Source of the DNA: Sinorhizobium sp. 6-70
GTDB lineage: Bacteria; Pseudomonadota; Alphaproteobacteria; Rhizobiales; Rhizobiaceae
Length of the DNA stretch: 64,000 bases
Assembly (NCBI RefSeq): GCF_030124375.1
Contig: NZ_JASKLS010000006.1
Coordinates: 227,222-291,221 of the forward strand
Direction: 5' to 3'
Under the pieces are notes generated by a model, which made no database searches, was not told where the DNA came from, and worked only from the letters and a program-made list of their open reading frames with translations. The position numbers were made by a program, and so were the translations under genes. This document shows, piece by piece, positions 31,828-41,840 of the stretch; within the stretch, counting starts at the first letter, position 1; each line of letters begins with the position of its first letter.

Positions 31828-32391
31828 ATGAACACCAGAGATCTCGTCCTCATCGCGCTTTTTGCCGCGATCGTCGTCGTCCTTGGCCTCATCCCACCGA
31901 TCACGCTCGGGTTCATCCCCGTTCCGATCACGGCGCAATCGATGGGCGTGATGCTCGCCGGCTGCATCATCGGTGCAAAACGCGGGGCGCTCGCCTTCCT
32001 GCTGTTCGTCCTTCTGGTCGCCATCGGCCTGCCCGTGCTCTCCGGCGGACGCGGCGGTCTCGCTGTTCTGGCAGGCCCTTCGGGCGGCTTCATCCTTGGC
32101 TGGGCAGTCGCAGCCTACATTACGGGCATCATCGCCGAACGCTTCATTCATGAGGGCCAGTCGGAGAGCCGCCAGTTCGGCGGGTTCTTTCTGGCCTCGG
32201 TCGTCGGCGGCATCGTCGTGCTCTACGGGATCGGTGTGCCATGGCTGTCCGCCGTCACCGGCACGCCGCTGCTCGCGGCCGCGACCGGTTCGCTCGCCTT
32301 CATCCCCGGTGATTTTCTGAAGGCGGCGATCGCAACACTTGCCGCCCGCGCCGTTTACGCCGGTTATCCGCTGCTGCCGGTCCGCGCTTGA
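31828..32391 (+). CDS. bioY: Biotin transporter substrate-binding subunit
   Basis: The S component, a 187 aa six-helix membrane protein that binds biotin. It shows the BioY patterns VPITAQSMGVMLAGCIIGAKRGALAFLLFVLLVAIGLPVLSGGRGGLAVLAGPSGGFILGW and the later FIPGDFLKAAIATLAAR. Starts 32 bases after bioN, and the acyl-CoA ligase starts 4 bases after its stop, so all appear to be one transcript. Confidence 0.96.
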   Translation: MNTRDLVLIALFAAIVVVLGLIPPITLGFIPVPITAQSMGVMLAGCIIGAKRGALAFLLFVLLVAIGLPVLSGGRGGLAVLAGPSGGFILGWAVAAYITGIIAERFIHEGQSESRQFGGFFLASVVGGIVVLYGIGVPWLSAVTGTPLLAAATGSLAFIPGDFLKAAIATLAARAVYAGYPLLPVRA

Positions 32392-32395
32392 ATCA

Positions 32396-33895
32396 ATGCC
32401 GCTCGCCGAAGCCATCATGCATCACGCGGGTGAACGCCCGCATGAACCGGCCTTCCGCATCGAAGACCGGGTATTCTCCTTTGGAGAGCTTGCCGTCGAC
32501 GCGGGCCATATCCTCCACGCGCTAGGACAGCGGTTATCGGCCGAGACGAGTGACAGTGTGCTGTCCGGACGCGCGCGGCTGATCGCGCTCCAAACCGGCA
32601 ATCATCCGCTCTTTGCTGCTGCATTCATCGCCGCGACCGCAGGCGGCAATTGCGCCGCGCTCATCGATCCGCATCTGCCGGAGCCGACGCGCCGCCGGAT
32701 GATCGAGCAGTTGCGGCCCGACATCGTCGTCCATCCGGAGGGCGATGCGCTGCGGCTCGAACGGCCGGCGACGGGCGAAAACGCTCCCATCGACACCGAC
32801 GCCGATGGCATCGGTACGATCCTTGTCGGCGAGGGCGGCGAACCTTTCCTCATCGTCTTCACATCCGGCACGACGGGAGAACCGAAGGCGATTGTCCGCG
32901 ATCGCCGATCCTGGCGTCTCAGCCTCGAAACCGGCCAGGGCTTTTTCGGCATCGGAGCGGAAACGACAACCTATGCGCCGGGGCCGCTTGCTCACGGCCT
33001 GACGCTCTACGCGCTCGTCGAGAGCTTGAAGGCAGGCGCCGAATTCATCGGTGCCCGGCATTTCGATCCTCGCCAAGCCGTGGCGACGATCATTGCCAGA
33101 AAGGTCAAGCGGCTCGTCCTGGTGCCGACGATGCTGCGGCGGCTCTGCGAACACGTGCGAGGCTCCGCCCTGCCCTCTGTCGAAGCAATCACCGTCGCCG
33201 GAGCCAAACTCACGCCCGCGGACCGGAACGCCGCGCGTATTGCCTTTCCCGAGGCGTGCGTTATCGAATACTACGGCGCCTCGGAGCTCGGCTTCATTAC
33301 CGTCGCCGCGGTGTCGGATAATCACGCGCCAACGGCCGTCGGCAAGGCGTTCCCTGGCGTCCGACTCCATATCCTTGACGAGGCGGAAAAACGCCTCCCC
33401 GCAGGCGAGACCGGCACGATCTTCGTCGAAAGCCCGCTCATATCCGATGGCTATGTGGCGGGAGACGATGGCACAGGTTTTCGCCGCTGCAGCAATCTCG
33501 CAACGGTCGGCGATCTTGGCTTCCTCGACCCCAACGGCACGCTGCATCTGATCGGCCGTGCCGGAGGGATGGTGCTCTCGGGCGGCAACAATATTTATCC
33601 GTCCGAGGTCGAGGCCGTTATCATGGCCGCCGACAATGTGAGCGCCGTCCAGGTCCTGGGTCTCGACCACCCCGACCTCGGCAGCGAGCTCGCAGCCATC
33701 ATCCAGCCGCGCGGCGAGGCTTTCGACCATCTTGCACTCGAACGTCATCTTGCCGCCGCTCTGCCGCGCTACAAGCATCCGCGCAAGATCTGGCTCTGCC
33801 GTGAACTGCCGATGACGGCCTCCGGCAAGATCGCCATCAAGGAGCTGCGGCAATGGATCGCGGAGGGAAACGGTGCCCTTGAACGCCTCGTCTGA
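32396..33895 (+). CDS. Acyl-CoA ligase (AMP-forming) downstream of bioMNY
   Basis: A 499 aa ANL-superfamily enzyme. The phosphate loop is IVFTSGTTGEPKAIVRD, the adenine motif EYYGASELGF, the hinge region TVGDLGFLDPNGTLHLIGRAGGMVLSGGNNIYPSEVE, and the catalytic Lys is in MTASGKIAIKEL. The substrate is not predictable, but the position suggests a link to biotin or its pimelate precursor. ATG 32396 comes just after the bioY stop, so coupling is likely. It overlaps the thiolase gene by 23 bases. Confidence 0.88.
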   Translation: MPLAEAIMHHAGERPHEPAFRIEDRVFSFGELAVDAGHILHALGQRLSAETSDSVLSGRARLIALQTGNHPLFAAAFIAATAGGNCAALIDPHLPEPTRRRMIEQLRPDIVVHPEGDALRLERPATGENAPIDTDADGIGTILVGEGGEPFLIVFTSGTTGEPKAIVRDRRSWRLSLETGQGFFGIGAETTTYAPGPLAHGLTLYALVESLKAGAEFIGARHFDPRQAVATIIARKVKRLVLVPTMLRRLCEHVRGSALPSVEAITVAGAKLTPADRNAARIAFPEACVIEYYGASELGFITVAAVSDNHAPTAVGKAFPGVRLHILDEAEKRLPAGETGTIFVESPLISDGYVAGDDGTGFRRCSNLATVGDLGFLDPNGTLHLIGRAGGMVLSGGNNIYPSEVEAVIMAADNVSAVQVLGLDHPDLGSELAAIIQPRGEAFDHLALERHLAAALPRYKHPRKIWLCRELPMTASGKIAIKELRQWIAEGNGALERLV

Positions 33896-35072
33896 TCCGG
33901 CCCGCACACCCGTTATCATCGCCGCATTGCGCACGCCGATCGGCCGTGTGAACGGCAGCCTGGCCAAGATCGAACCGGCGACGCTCGCCGCCCCGCTGAT
34001 TGCCCGGATCATTGCCGACATCGGCATCGCTGGCGATGAAATCGACGACGTGCTCATCGGCAACGCCGCCAACAGCGCTGGCAATCTCGCGCGGCTTGCG
34101 GCGCTCGAAGCCGGCCTGCCCGTTGCGATCCCCGGCGTCACGGTCGACAGGCAATGCGGCTCGGGCCTCGAAGCCATCATACTTGCGGCGCGGCAGATCC
34201 AGGCTGGCGCGGGACGGTTCTATCTCGCCGGCGGCAGCGAAAGCGCCAGCCGCGCCCATATCCGGCTTCGCCCGCCGCTTGCACGCGACGAGGAACTTCA
34301 GCCGGTCAAGCGGGCGCGGATGGCACCTGATTCGATCGGCGACCCGGACATGGGCGTTGCAGCCGAGAACGTCGCCGCTGCCTGCGGTATTTCCCGCGAA
34401 CGGCAGGACCAGTTCGCACTGGAAAGCCACCGCCGTGCCGTTGCGGCCGCGGCGGCCGGTAGGTTCCAGCGCGAGATCGTCGCGGTCTCGACGCCGACGG
34501 GTCTTGTCGCCAGCGATGAATGTCCCCGGGCAAATGCGGCAGCCGAGACGCTGGCGCGGCTCAAACCGATTTTTGTCAGGGACGGCACCGTGACAGCCGG
34601 CAATGCCTGTCCGATCAATGACGGGGCCGCCATGGTGCTGGTGACGAACCTCGCGGAGGCGCACCGGCTTGGCATTCCCTTTGCCCTGGAGTTCGTCGAC
34701 GCGGCGACCGCGGGCGTTGACCCGAACCTGCTCGGGCTCGGTCCGGTTCCAGCGATGGCGAGACTTCGCGCCCGCAATCCGGCGCTCGACGTCGCCACGG
34801 TCGATTTCATCGAATTCAACGAGGCTTTCGCTTCACAGGTTCTCGGCAGCCTCGACCAACTCAACATCGGACCGGAACGCATCAATTCCGACGGCGGGGC
34901 GATTGCGCTCGGCCACCCCTATGGCGCGTCGGGGGCAATTCTCGTCGTCAGGCTGTTTTCGCAAATGCTCGCGGCTCGATCCGATACGGTGGGCCTGGCA
35001 ATGATGGGGATTGGCGGCGGCATGGGCGTGGTCGCACACTTCCGCAGCCTTCGGCCCGATCACGCGAGATAG
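33873..35072 (+). CDS. Thiolase-family protein lacking the second catalytic cysteine
   Basis: The 399 aa sequence follows thiolase II throughout. The acylated Cys is in TVDRQCGSGLEAI, Asn in EFNEAFASQ and His in GGAIALGHPYGASG. The C-terminal CxGGG motif reads MMGIGGGMG: the Cys that acts as acid/base in Claisen condensation is Gly. It may therefore work as an acyltransferase or have altered chemistry. Start is GTG with GGAGGG 5 bases upstream, inside the ligase gene. Confidence 0.85.
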   Translation: MPLNASSDPARTPVIIAALRTPIGRVNGSLAKIEPATLAAPLIARIIADIGIAGDEIDDVLIGNAANSAGNLARLAALEAGLPVAIPGVTVDRQCGSGLEAIILAARQIQAGAGRFYLAGGSESASRAHIRLRPPLARDEELQPVKRARMAPDSIGDPDMGVAAENVAAACGISRERQDQFALESHRRAVAAAAAGRFQREIVAVSTPTGLVASDECPRANAAAETLARLKPIFVRDGTVTAGNACPINDGAAMVLVTNLAEAHRLGIPFALEFVDAATAGVDPNLLGLGPVPAMARLRARNPALDVATVDFIEFNEAFASQVLGSLDQLNIGPERINSDGGAIALGHPYGASGAILVVRLFSQMLAARSDTVGLAMMGIGGGMGVVAHFRSLRPDHAR

Positions 35073-35461
35073 GTAGTCAGCCATTCGCGTGTGGTGACAG
35101 GCAGCGGTACCGGGGCATGGCGCGCGGGATCGACCGCCACCCAGACAATCTCGACCTCGGCGACAAGTTGGCCGCCAGCCTCCACGCGCACGGCAAAGCT
35201 CACCGAGCTGCCGCCGATCTTCGAGACGTTGACGATGAAACGGGCCGGCTCGTCGTAGCGCAGACCGCGATGGAAGACGCAGGCCGATCGGCGCACGAGA
35301 TAGGCAGGCTCTTTCCTGATCGTCGGCCGGTGGCGCCAGAGGTTGGACAGCGCGGCCTCGGCATGCGCGTAGTAGGCCGCATTGTGCATGTGGCCGTGCA
35401 TGTCTATATCGCGAAACGGAATGCGGATTTCCGTAACGTTTTCCCGCTGCGTGCCGTCCAT
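35060..35461 (-). CDS. Acyl-CoA thioesterase (hotdog, 4HBT type)
   Basis: A 133 aa single hotdog domain. The start RIPFRDIDMHGHMHNAAYYAHAEAA contains the catalytic Asp and the H-x-N pattern of 4-hydroxybenzoyl-CoA thioesterase/YbgC-like enzymes. Its 3' end overlaps the thiolase 3' end by 13 bases on the opposite strand. Its start is only 14 bases from the divergent MDR gene. GAGGG lies 6 bases before the ATG. Substrate unknown. Confidence 0.88.
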   Translation of the reverse strand: MDGTQRENVTEIRIPFRDIDMHGHMHNAAYYAHAEAALSNLWRHRPTIRKEPAYLVRRSACVFHRGLRYDEPARFIVNVSKIGGSSVSFAVRVEAGGQLVAEVEIVWVAVDPARHAPVPLPVTTREWLTTYLA

Positions 35462-35475
35462 GCGAGGCCCTCACG

Positions 35476-36444
35476 ATGCTCTCTTCTCTGGTTAGACAGT
35501 TTGGCGATCCCGGACAAGTGATCGAACTGGTAGACACCGACCGCGGCACGCCGGGGGCCCAGGAAGTCGAGATCGCCGTCTCGCTTTCGGCCGTCAATCC
35601 GTCGGACCTGATCCCCGTGACCGGTGCCTACAGCGCGCGCACGGTCCTGCCCTTCGTTCCCGGCTTCGAGGGCGTCGGGGTCGTCACCCGGGCCGGGGCG
35701 CGCGTAAAGGATCTAAAGTCCGGAGATCGCGTCATTCCCATCGGCGCGAGCGGCCTGTGGCAGCAGTTTCTCGTCCGCCCGGCCGAATGGTGTTTTTCCG
35801 TACCGGACGACGTCGACGACCAACAGGCTGCCACGAGCTACGTCAACCCGCTGACGGCCTTGAGGCTCATCGAGCACTTGAGAGAGCATTTCGGGTCACT
35901 CAAGGGCCGCAGCGTCGGCGTGACCGCGGCAGGCTCCGCGATCGGCGGCATGCTCTTGCGCCTGCTCGCCCTGGAGGGCGTGGCGACGACCGCCATCGTT
36001 CGCCGCGAAAAGAGCGTGAGCCACCTTGCCGATGCGGACCGGGTCATTGTCGCGGACGGCGATAACCTTCCGGCACAGCTCGCGTTCGACGCCGTGCTGG
36101 ATGCCGTCGGTGGGACTCTGGCCGGCGCGTTGATTGCGCGGTCCGTCCAATCCGGCGGAACCTTCGTGCAATACGGTGCCTTGAGCGGCGTGCCGGTGCC
36201 GCAGGCCGCAATCAGCGGCCGGCCGGATGTCCGTTTCGCGTTCCTTTGGCTCAGGACCTGGGTGCATTCGGCCGGCCGCGATGCGCTCGAAGCCGCCTTT
36301 GAGCGAAGCTTCGCGGGTCTTCGCGACGGGTTGTTTGCGAGCCCGATCGCAGGCACCTATCCGTTGAGCCGTCTCGCCGAAGCCCTCGCGCATCAGACGG
36401 ACCCGCTTCGCGACGGCAAGATCCTGCTCGATCCGCGCTGTTGA
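35476..36444 (+). CDS. MDR-family NADPH oxidoreductase (2-enoyl thioester reductase-like)
   Basis: A 322 aa zinc-independent medium-chain dehydrogenase. The N-terminal GroES-like domain has SAVNPSDLIPVTGAYSARTVLPFVPGFEGVGVV. The nucleotide domain has SVGVTAAGSAIGGMLLRLLAL, and FDAVLDAVGGTLAG follows. SAVNPSDLI and LWLRTWV resemble mitochondrial ETR1/MECR-like and quinone reductase relatives. No zinc ligands are visible. GAGG lies 8 bases before the ATG. Confidence 0.83.
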   Translation: MLSSLVRQFGDPGQVIELVDTDRGTPGAQEVEIAVSLSAVNPSDLIPVTGAYSARTVLPFVPGFEGVGVVTRAGARVKDLKSGDRVIPIGASGLWQQFLVRPAEWCFSVPDDVDDQQAATSYVNPLTALRLIEHLREHFGSLKGRSVGVTAAGSAIGGMLLRLLALEGVATTAIVRREKSVSHLADADRVIVADGDNLPAQLAFDAVLDAVGGTLAGALIARSVQSGGTFVQYGALSGVPVPQAAISGRPDVRFAFLWLRTWVHSAGRDALEAAFERSFAGLRDGLFASPIAGTYPLSRLAEALAHQTDPLRDGKILLDPRC

Positions 36445-36506
36445 AAATCGCCACTTTCACCGCCTCAACCATGGACCTCCGGCAGTCCGCGCACTAGGTT
36501 TGCGCC

Positions 36507-37436
<930 letters not shown>

Positions 37437-37439
37437 TTG

Positions 37440-37694
37440 ATGACCACTACCACGCAACCGGACGTTTCCGCCCTCTCCTTCGAGCAGGCCGTCGAAGAAC
37501 TGGAGCGCATCGTCTCGGCGCTTGAACGCGGCGACGTCGCGCTCGACAAATCGATCGAGATCTACGAGCGCGGCGAGGCGCTGAAGAAGCATTGCGAGAT
37601 GCTTTTGAAGGCCGCCGAGGACCGCATCGAGAAGATCCGGCTCGACCGCGCCGGCAAGCCGCAGGGCGTGGAACCGCTCGACGCGGACCAGTGA
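37440..37694 (+). CDS. xseB: Exodeoxyribonuclease VII small subunit
   Basis: The 84 aa protein has the XseB signature [55 protein letters not shown]. With XseA it degrades single-stranded DNA in mismatch and recombination repair. ATG 37440 lies just after the HDAC stop; a TTG one codon earlier overlaps it. xseA is not in this window. Confidence 0.96.
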   Translation: MTTTTQPDVSALSFEQAVEELERIVSALERGDVALDKSIEIYERGEALKKHCEMLLKAAEDRIEKIRLDRAGKPQGVEPLDADQ

Positions 37695-37723
37695 GTTGGC
37701 GGGATGAGGTTGTGCCAAGTTTC

Positions 37724-37881
37724 GCCCCTCATCCGCCTGCCGGCACCTTCTCCCCGCAAGCGGGGCGAAGGGACGAACTGCGCCCGCTCATTCCTTCCGA
37801 TAGGTGGGCTAGCGGGAAGGGCTGACGGAACACTCCCAGTCCCCTCGCCCCGCTTGCGGGGAGAGGGCTAGGGTGAGGGGC
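37724..37881. repeat. Rhizobial intergenic inverted repeat
   Basis: A left arm (37724-37774, containing GCCCCTCATCCGCCTG and CTTCTCCCCGCAAGCGGGG) and an imperfect inverted right arm (37840-37881, containing CCCCGCTTGCGGGGAGAGG and GGTGAGGGGC) flank about 65 bases. This type of sequence is scattered in intergenic regions of Rhizobiales. It fills most of the 337-base gap 37695-38031 between xseB and the pirin gene. Confidence 0.65.
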
Positions 37882-38031
37882 CAAGCCCGCGTCCACCGTC
37901 TTCTGTCTATGCCGAATGACCGCGATCGTTGACGCGGAACGAGAAACGCAGCGTCTTCTGGCGCCCGCTACCGGACTGAGGGGATTGGCGCTACTCTCCC
38001 CACGAGGAAGCACACCAACGGAGTGATTGCC

Positions 38032-38955
38032 ATGTCGTTCTTTCCTGGTCCCGATCCGCTCGCCGGTGACAAGCCCGCCTGCGATGCCATCGAACATCTC
38101 ATCATTCCGCGCACCAGCGACATAGGCGGCCTTGAGGTTCGCCGGGCGCTCCCGACCGCAAAGCGCCGCCTCGTCGGTCCCTTCATTTTTTTCGATCGGA
38201 TGGGACCGGCACTATTTCGTGCCGGCCAGGCAATCGACGTTCGCCCGCATCCGCATATCGGCCTTTCGACCGTCACCTATCTCTTCGACGGCGAGATCAA
38301 GCACCGCGACAGCCTCGGCACCGAAATGGTGATCCGCCCCGGGGATGTGAACCTGATGACCGCCGGTCGCGGCATCGTGCATTCCGAGCGCTCGCCGGAA
38401 AATCAGCGTGGTCACGAACGTTCGCTGTCGGGTCTGCAGACCTGGCTGGCGCTCCCCGATCACAAGGAAGAAATCGACCCGCTATTCGATCACACGGAAA
38501 GGCATATGCTGCCGGCTCTTTCCGATGGCGGCGTAGAGGCGCGCGTTGTCATTGGCGGCTTCGAGGGAGCAACCTCGCCGGTCTCCACCTTTAGCGATAC
38601 GATCTATGTCGACCTGATGATCGAACCGGGCAAGAGCGCGCCCTTTGCCGCCAACTGGGAAGAACGGGCACTCTACATCCTCTCCGGTGAAGCGATCATC
38701 GCCGGCGATCACTTTGCCGACAACCAGTTGCTCGTCTTCCGCCCCGGCGATGAAATCACGGTGACCGCCGGCCCCGCTGGCTGTCACGTCATGCTGTTCG
38801 GCGGCGCCGCTCTCGGCTCGCCGCGCCACATCTGGTGGAACTTCGTTTCCTCGTCCAAGGAACGGATCGACAAGGCAAAGGAAGAATGGCGCAGCGGGCG
38901 CTTCGATATCGTGCCGGGGGACGAGGAAGAGTTCATACCATTGCCCGAAAGCTAA
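38032..38955 (+). CDS. Pirin family protein
   Basis: A 307 aa bicupin iron protein. The N-terminal metal site is visible: HPHIGLSTVTYLFDGEIKHRDSLG provides the His residues and GRGIVHSERSPE provides His and Glu. Bacterial pirins can act as quercetin dioxygenases or redox regulators; the role here is unknown. ATG 38032 with GGAG 8 bases upstream is preferred over the in-frame ATG 9 bases earlier. Confidence 0.93.
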   Translation: MSFFPGPDPLAGDKPACDAIEHLIIPRTSDIGGLEVRRALPTAKRRLVGPFIFFDRMGPALFRAGQAIDVRPHPHIGLSTVTYLFDGEIKHRDSLGTEMVIRPGDVNLMTAGRGIVHSERSPENQRGHERSLSGLQTWLALPDHKEEIDPLFDHTERHMLPALSDGGVEARVVIGGFEGATSPVSTFSDTIYVDLMIEPGKSAPFAANWEERALYILSGEAIIAGDHFADNQLLVFRPGDEITVTAGPAGCHVMLFGGAALGSPRHIWWNFVSSSKERIDKAKEEWRSGRFDIVPGDEEEFIPLPES

Positions 38956-39055
38956 ATTTCGTTAAGCTCTTGGTTGAAGTCGCAGGAAAGCCTAATTTTG
39001 CATTCAACGGCGATTGCGTCTAAAGATCCGTTTCGACGAACACCTTCAACAGTTC

Positions 39056-39075
39056 GCGCGCCGTCCTCGGCGCGC
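39056..39075 (+). promoter_or_regulatory. Perfect hairpin directly before the dxs ribosome-binding site
   Basis: GCGCGCCG, TCCT loop, CGGCGCGC: an 8-bp all-GC stem ending two bases before the GAGG Shine-Dalgarno (39078-39081) of dxs. Its position suggests it may affect ribosome loading or protect the 5' end (inference). No U-tract follows. Confidence 0.5.
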
Positions 39076-39089
39076 ATGAGGCATGCAGC

Positions 39090-41027
39090 GTGACACAACT
39101 GCCAACCAATCCTATGCCGGCGACGCCCTTGCTTGATCAGGTTAAGTTCCCCGACGATCTCAAGAAGATCGACGACAAGGATCTGCCGGAACTGGCAAGT
39201 GAACTGCGCGCGGAAATGATCGATGCGGTGTCTCGCACCGGCGGCCATCTCGGCGCCGGCCTCGGCGTCGTCGAACTGACGATCGCGATTCACAAGATTT
39301 TCGATACGCCGCATGATCGGCTGATCTTCGACGTCGGCCATCAGTGCTATCCGCACAAGATCCTGACAGGGCGGCGTGATCGCATCCGCACGCTGCGCCA
39401 GGAAGGCGGCCTTTCCGGCTTCACCCGGCGGGCCGAAAGCGAATACGACCCCTTCGGCGCGGCGCACTCCTCGACTTCGATTTCCGCCGGACTCGGCATG
39501 GCGGTCGCCGCCGATCTCGACGGCAAGTCCCGCAACGTGATTGCCGTAATCGGTGACGGCGCGCTCTCGGCCGGCATGGCCTATGAAGCGTTGAACAACG
39601 CCGGGGCGCTCGATGCACGGCTCATCGTCATCCTTAACGACAATGACATGTCGATCGCGCCGCCTACCGGCGCGATGAGCGCCTATCTCGCGCGGCTTGC
39701 TTCGGGCCGCACCTATATGGGCATCCGCGAGGTCGGCAAGAAGCTGACGGCGTATCTCGGAAAGAGCGTCGACCGGGCGATCACGCGCGCCGTGGAGCAT
39801 GCCCGCGGCTATGTCACCGGTGGCACGCTCTTCGAGGAAATGGGCTTTTATCATATTGGCCCTATCGACGGTCATTCCTTCGATCACCTGCTGCCCGTGC
39901 TGCGCAATGTCCGGGACAACGCCAAGGGACCGGTGCTGATCCATGTGGTGACGCAGAAGGGCAAGGGCTATCCGCCGGCGGAAGCGGCTGCCGACAAGTA
40001 TCACGGCGTCAACAAGTTCGACGTGATCACCGGTGCCCAGGCGAAGGCGAAACCGAATGCGCCGGCCTATACGTCGGTGTTTGCGGAAGCGCTCGTCCAG
40101 GAAGCAAGCCTTGACGACAAGATCGTCGCCATCACCGCCGCGATGCCGTCCGGCACCGGTCTCGATAGGTTCGCGATGGTCCACCCGTCGCGCTGCTTCG
40201 ATGTCGGCATCGCCGAGCAGCACGCAGTGACCTTCGCGGCGGGGCTCGCCGCCGAAGGCTACAAGCCCTTCGCAGCGCTCTATTCCACGTTCCTGCAACG
40301 CGCCTACGACCAGGTCGTCCATGACGTGGCGATCCAGGGGCTGCCGGTCCGCTTCCCGATCGACCGCGCCGGCTTCGTCGGCGCCGACGGGCCGACGCAT
40401 GCCGGTTCCTTCGATACGACCTACCTCGCCACGCTGCCCGGCTTCGTGGTGATGGCCGCCGCCGATGAGGCGGAACTGAAACACATGGTGCGCACTGCAG
40501 CCGCCTATGACGAAGGCCCGATTTCCTTCCGCTATCCGCGCGGCGAGGGCGTCGGCGTCGACCTGCCGGAACGTGGGCAGATCCTGCAAATCGGCAAGGG
40601 ACGCATCGTCAAGGAAGGCTCGAAGATCGCGCTGCTTTCATTCGGCACACGGCTTGCCGACTGTCTGATGGCGGCGGAGGATCTGGACGCTGCCGGCCTC
40701 TCGACGACGGTTGTCGACGCTCGCTTTGCAAAGCCCCTCGACCACGATCTCATCCGCCAGCTCGCACGGCATCATGAAGTGCTGATCACCATCGAAGAGG
40801 GCGCCGTCGGCGGCTTTGGAGGCCATGTACTCCAGTTCCTTGCGCAGGACGGCCTGCTCGATGGCGGGCTCAAGGTGCGGCCGATGGTAATGCCGGACAT
40901 CTGGATGGAACAGGCAAAGCCCGAAGCCATGTATGCCACGGGCGGGCTCGACCGGGCCGGCATCGTCTCGACCGTCTTCAAGGCGCTTGGCCAGAAGCAT
41001 GCGGTCGGCCTCGGGGCCGCAGGCTGA
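39090..41027 (+). CDS. dxs: 1-deoxy-D-xylulose-5-phosphate synthase
   Basis: First MEP pathway enzyme; condenses pyruvate and glyceraldehyde-3-phosphate with thiamine diphosphate. The 645 aa protein has [15 protein letters not shown], the ThDP motif [27 protein letters not shown], and [18 protein letters not shown] with the catalytic Glu. [15 protein letters not shown] is also diagnostic. The start is GTG with GAGG 8 bases upstream. tlyA and the rRNA methyltransferase follow on the same strand. Confidence 0.98.
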   Translation: MTQLPTNPMPATPLLDQVKFPDDLKKIDDKDLPELASELRAEMIDAVSRTGGHLGAGLGVVELTIAIHKIFDTPHDRLIFDVGHQCYPHKILTGRRDRIRTLRQEGGLSGFTRRAESEYDPFGAAHSSTSISAGLGMAVAADLDGKSRNVIAVIGDGALSAGMAYEALNNAGALDARLIVILNDNDMSIAPPTGAMSAYLARLASGRTYMGIREVGKKLTAYLGKSVDRAITRAVEHARGYVTGGTLFEEMGFYHIGPIDGHSFDHLLPVLRNVRDNAKGPVLIHVVTQKGKGYPPAEAAADKYHGVNKFDVITGAQAKAKPNAPAYTSVFAEALVQEASLDDKIVAITAAMPSGTGLDRFAMVHPSRCFDVGIAEQHAVTFAAGLAAEGYKPFAALYSTFLQRAYDQVVHDVAIQGLPVRFPIDRAGFVGADGPTHAGSFDTTYLATLPGFVVMAAADEAELKHMVRTAAAYDEGPISFRYPRGEGVGVDLPERGQILQIGKGRIVKEGSKIALLSFGTRLADCLMAAEDLDAAGLSTTVVDARFAKPLDHDLIRQLARHHEVLITIEEGAVGGFGGHVLQFLAQDGLLDGGLKVRPMVMPDIWMEQAKPEAMYATGGLDRAGIVSTVFKALGQKHAVGLGAAG

Positions 41028-41084
41028 GACCTTTTCGGTCACACGCTTCAACGAAGAAACGACGCCAAGGCGCGATGAGACCGC

Positions 41085-41840
41085 ATGTCTGAAGCAACCA
41101 AGATATCCCTCCGCCTTGACCAATTGCTGCTGAACAGCGGTCTCGTTGCCAGCCGCGCTCGCGCCCGCGACGCGATCCAGCGCGGAACCGTCCAGGTCGA
41201 GGGCCGCACTGTAACGAAGCCCGCCGCGACCTTCGTTGAAGGGGTCGCGATCACCATCGACGATCCGGCGCAGGCCTATGTTTCCCGTGCGGCGCTGAAA
41301 CTCGTTGCCGCGCTCGACCATTTCGGCTTCGACCCGGCGGCGCAGACCTGCATCGATATCGGCGCCTCGACCGGCGGCTTCACCGAGGTTCTGCTCCAGC
41401 GTGGTGCCCGCCATGTCGTTGCCATCGACGTCGGTCACGGACAGATGCATCCGCGCATCGCGGCAGATCCGCGCGTCACCAATATAGAAGGGCTGAACGC
41501 CCGGGCCATGACAGCGCAGGACGTGGGCAACCAAACGATCAGCTTCGTCGTCTCCGACGTCTCCTTCATCTCGTTGAAACTGGCTCTTCCGCCCGCGCTT
41601 GGGATCGCCGAACCCGGCGCGCATTGCGTTCTCCTCGTCAAGCCGCAGTTCGAGGCCGGGCGCGAGGCGATCAGCAAGGCGGGGCTGCTCAAGGATCCCG
41701 ACAGCGCCCCTGCCGTTGCCGCCGAACTCGAGCGCTGGCTCGTGGAGGATATGGGCTGGCAGAGCCTCGGTCTCATTCCCTCCCCGATCGCCGGTGGCGA
41801 CGGCAATACAGAATTCCTCCTTGCCGGTGTGAAGCCATGA
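41085..41840 (+). CDS. tlyA: TlyA family rRNA 2'-O-methyltransferase
   Basis: A 251 aa protein with an N-terminal S4 RNA-binding domain (RLDQLLLNSGLVASRARARDAIQRGTVQVEGR) and an FtsJ-like methyltransferase domain (SAM motif CIDIGASTGGFTEVLLQRGARHVVAIDVGHGQ). Mycobacterial TlyA methylates rRNA cytidines and affects capreomycin sensitivity; older annotations call it hemolysin. The stop overlaps the next gene as ATGA. Confidence 0.93.
   Translation: MSEATKISLRLDQLLLNSGLVASRARARDAIQRGTVQVEGRTVTKPAATFVEGVAITIDDPAQAYVSRAALKLVAALDHFGFDPAAQTCIDIGASTGGFTEVLLQRGARHVVAIDVGHGQMHPRIAADPRVTNIEGLNARAMTAQDVGNQTISFVVSDVSFISLKLALPPALGIAEPGAHCVLLVKPQFEAGREAISKAGLLKDPDSAPAVAAELERWLVEDMGWQSLGLIPSPIAGGDGNTEFLLAGVKP

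Noticed and set aside
37724..37881. CRISPR-like repeat-spacer array
   Set aside because: Only two inverted arms and a single spacer; it is an intergenic palindrome, not direct repeats.
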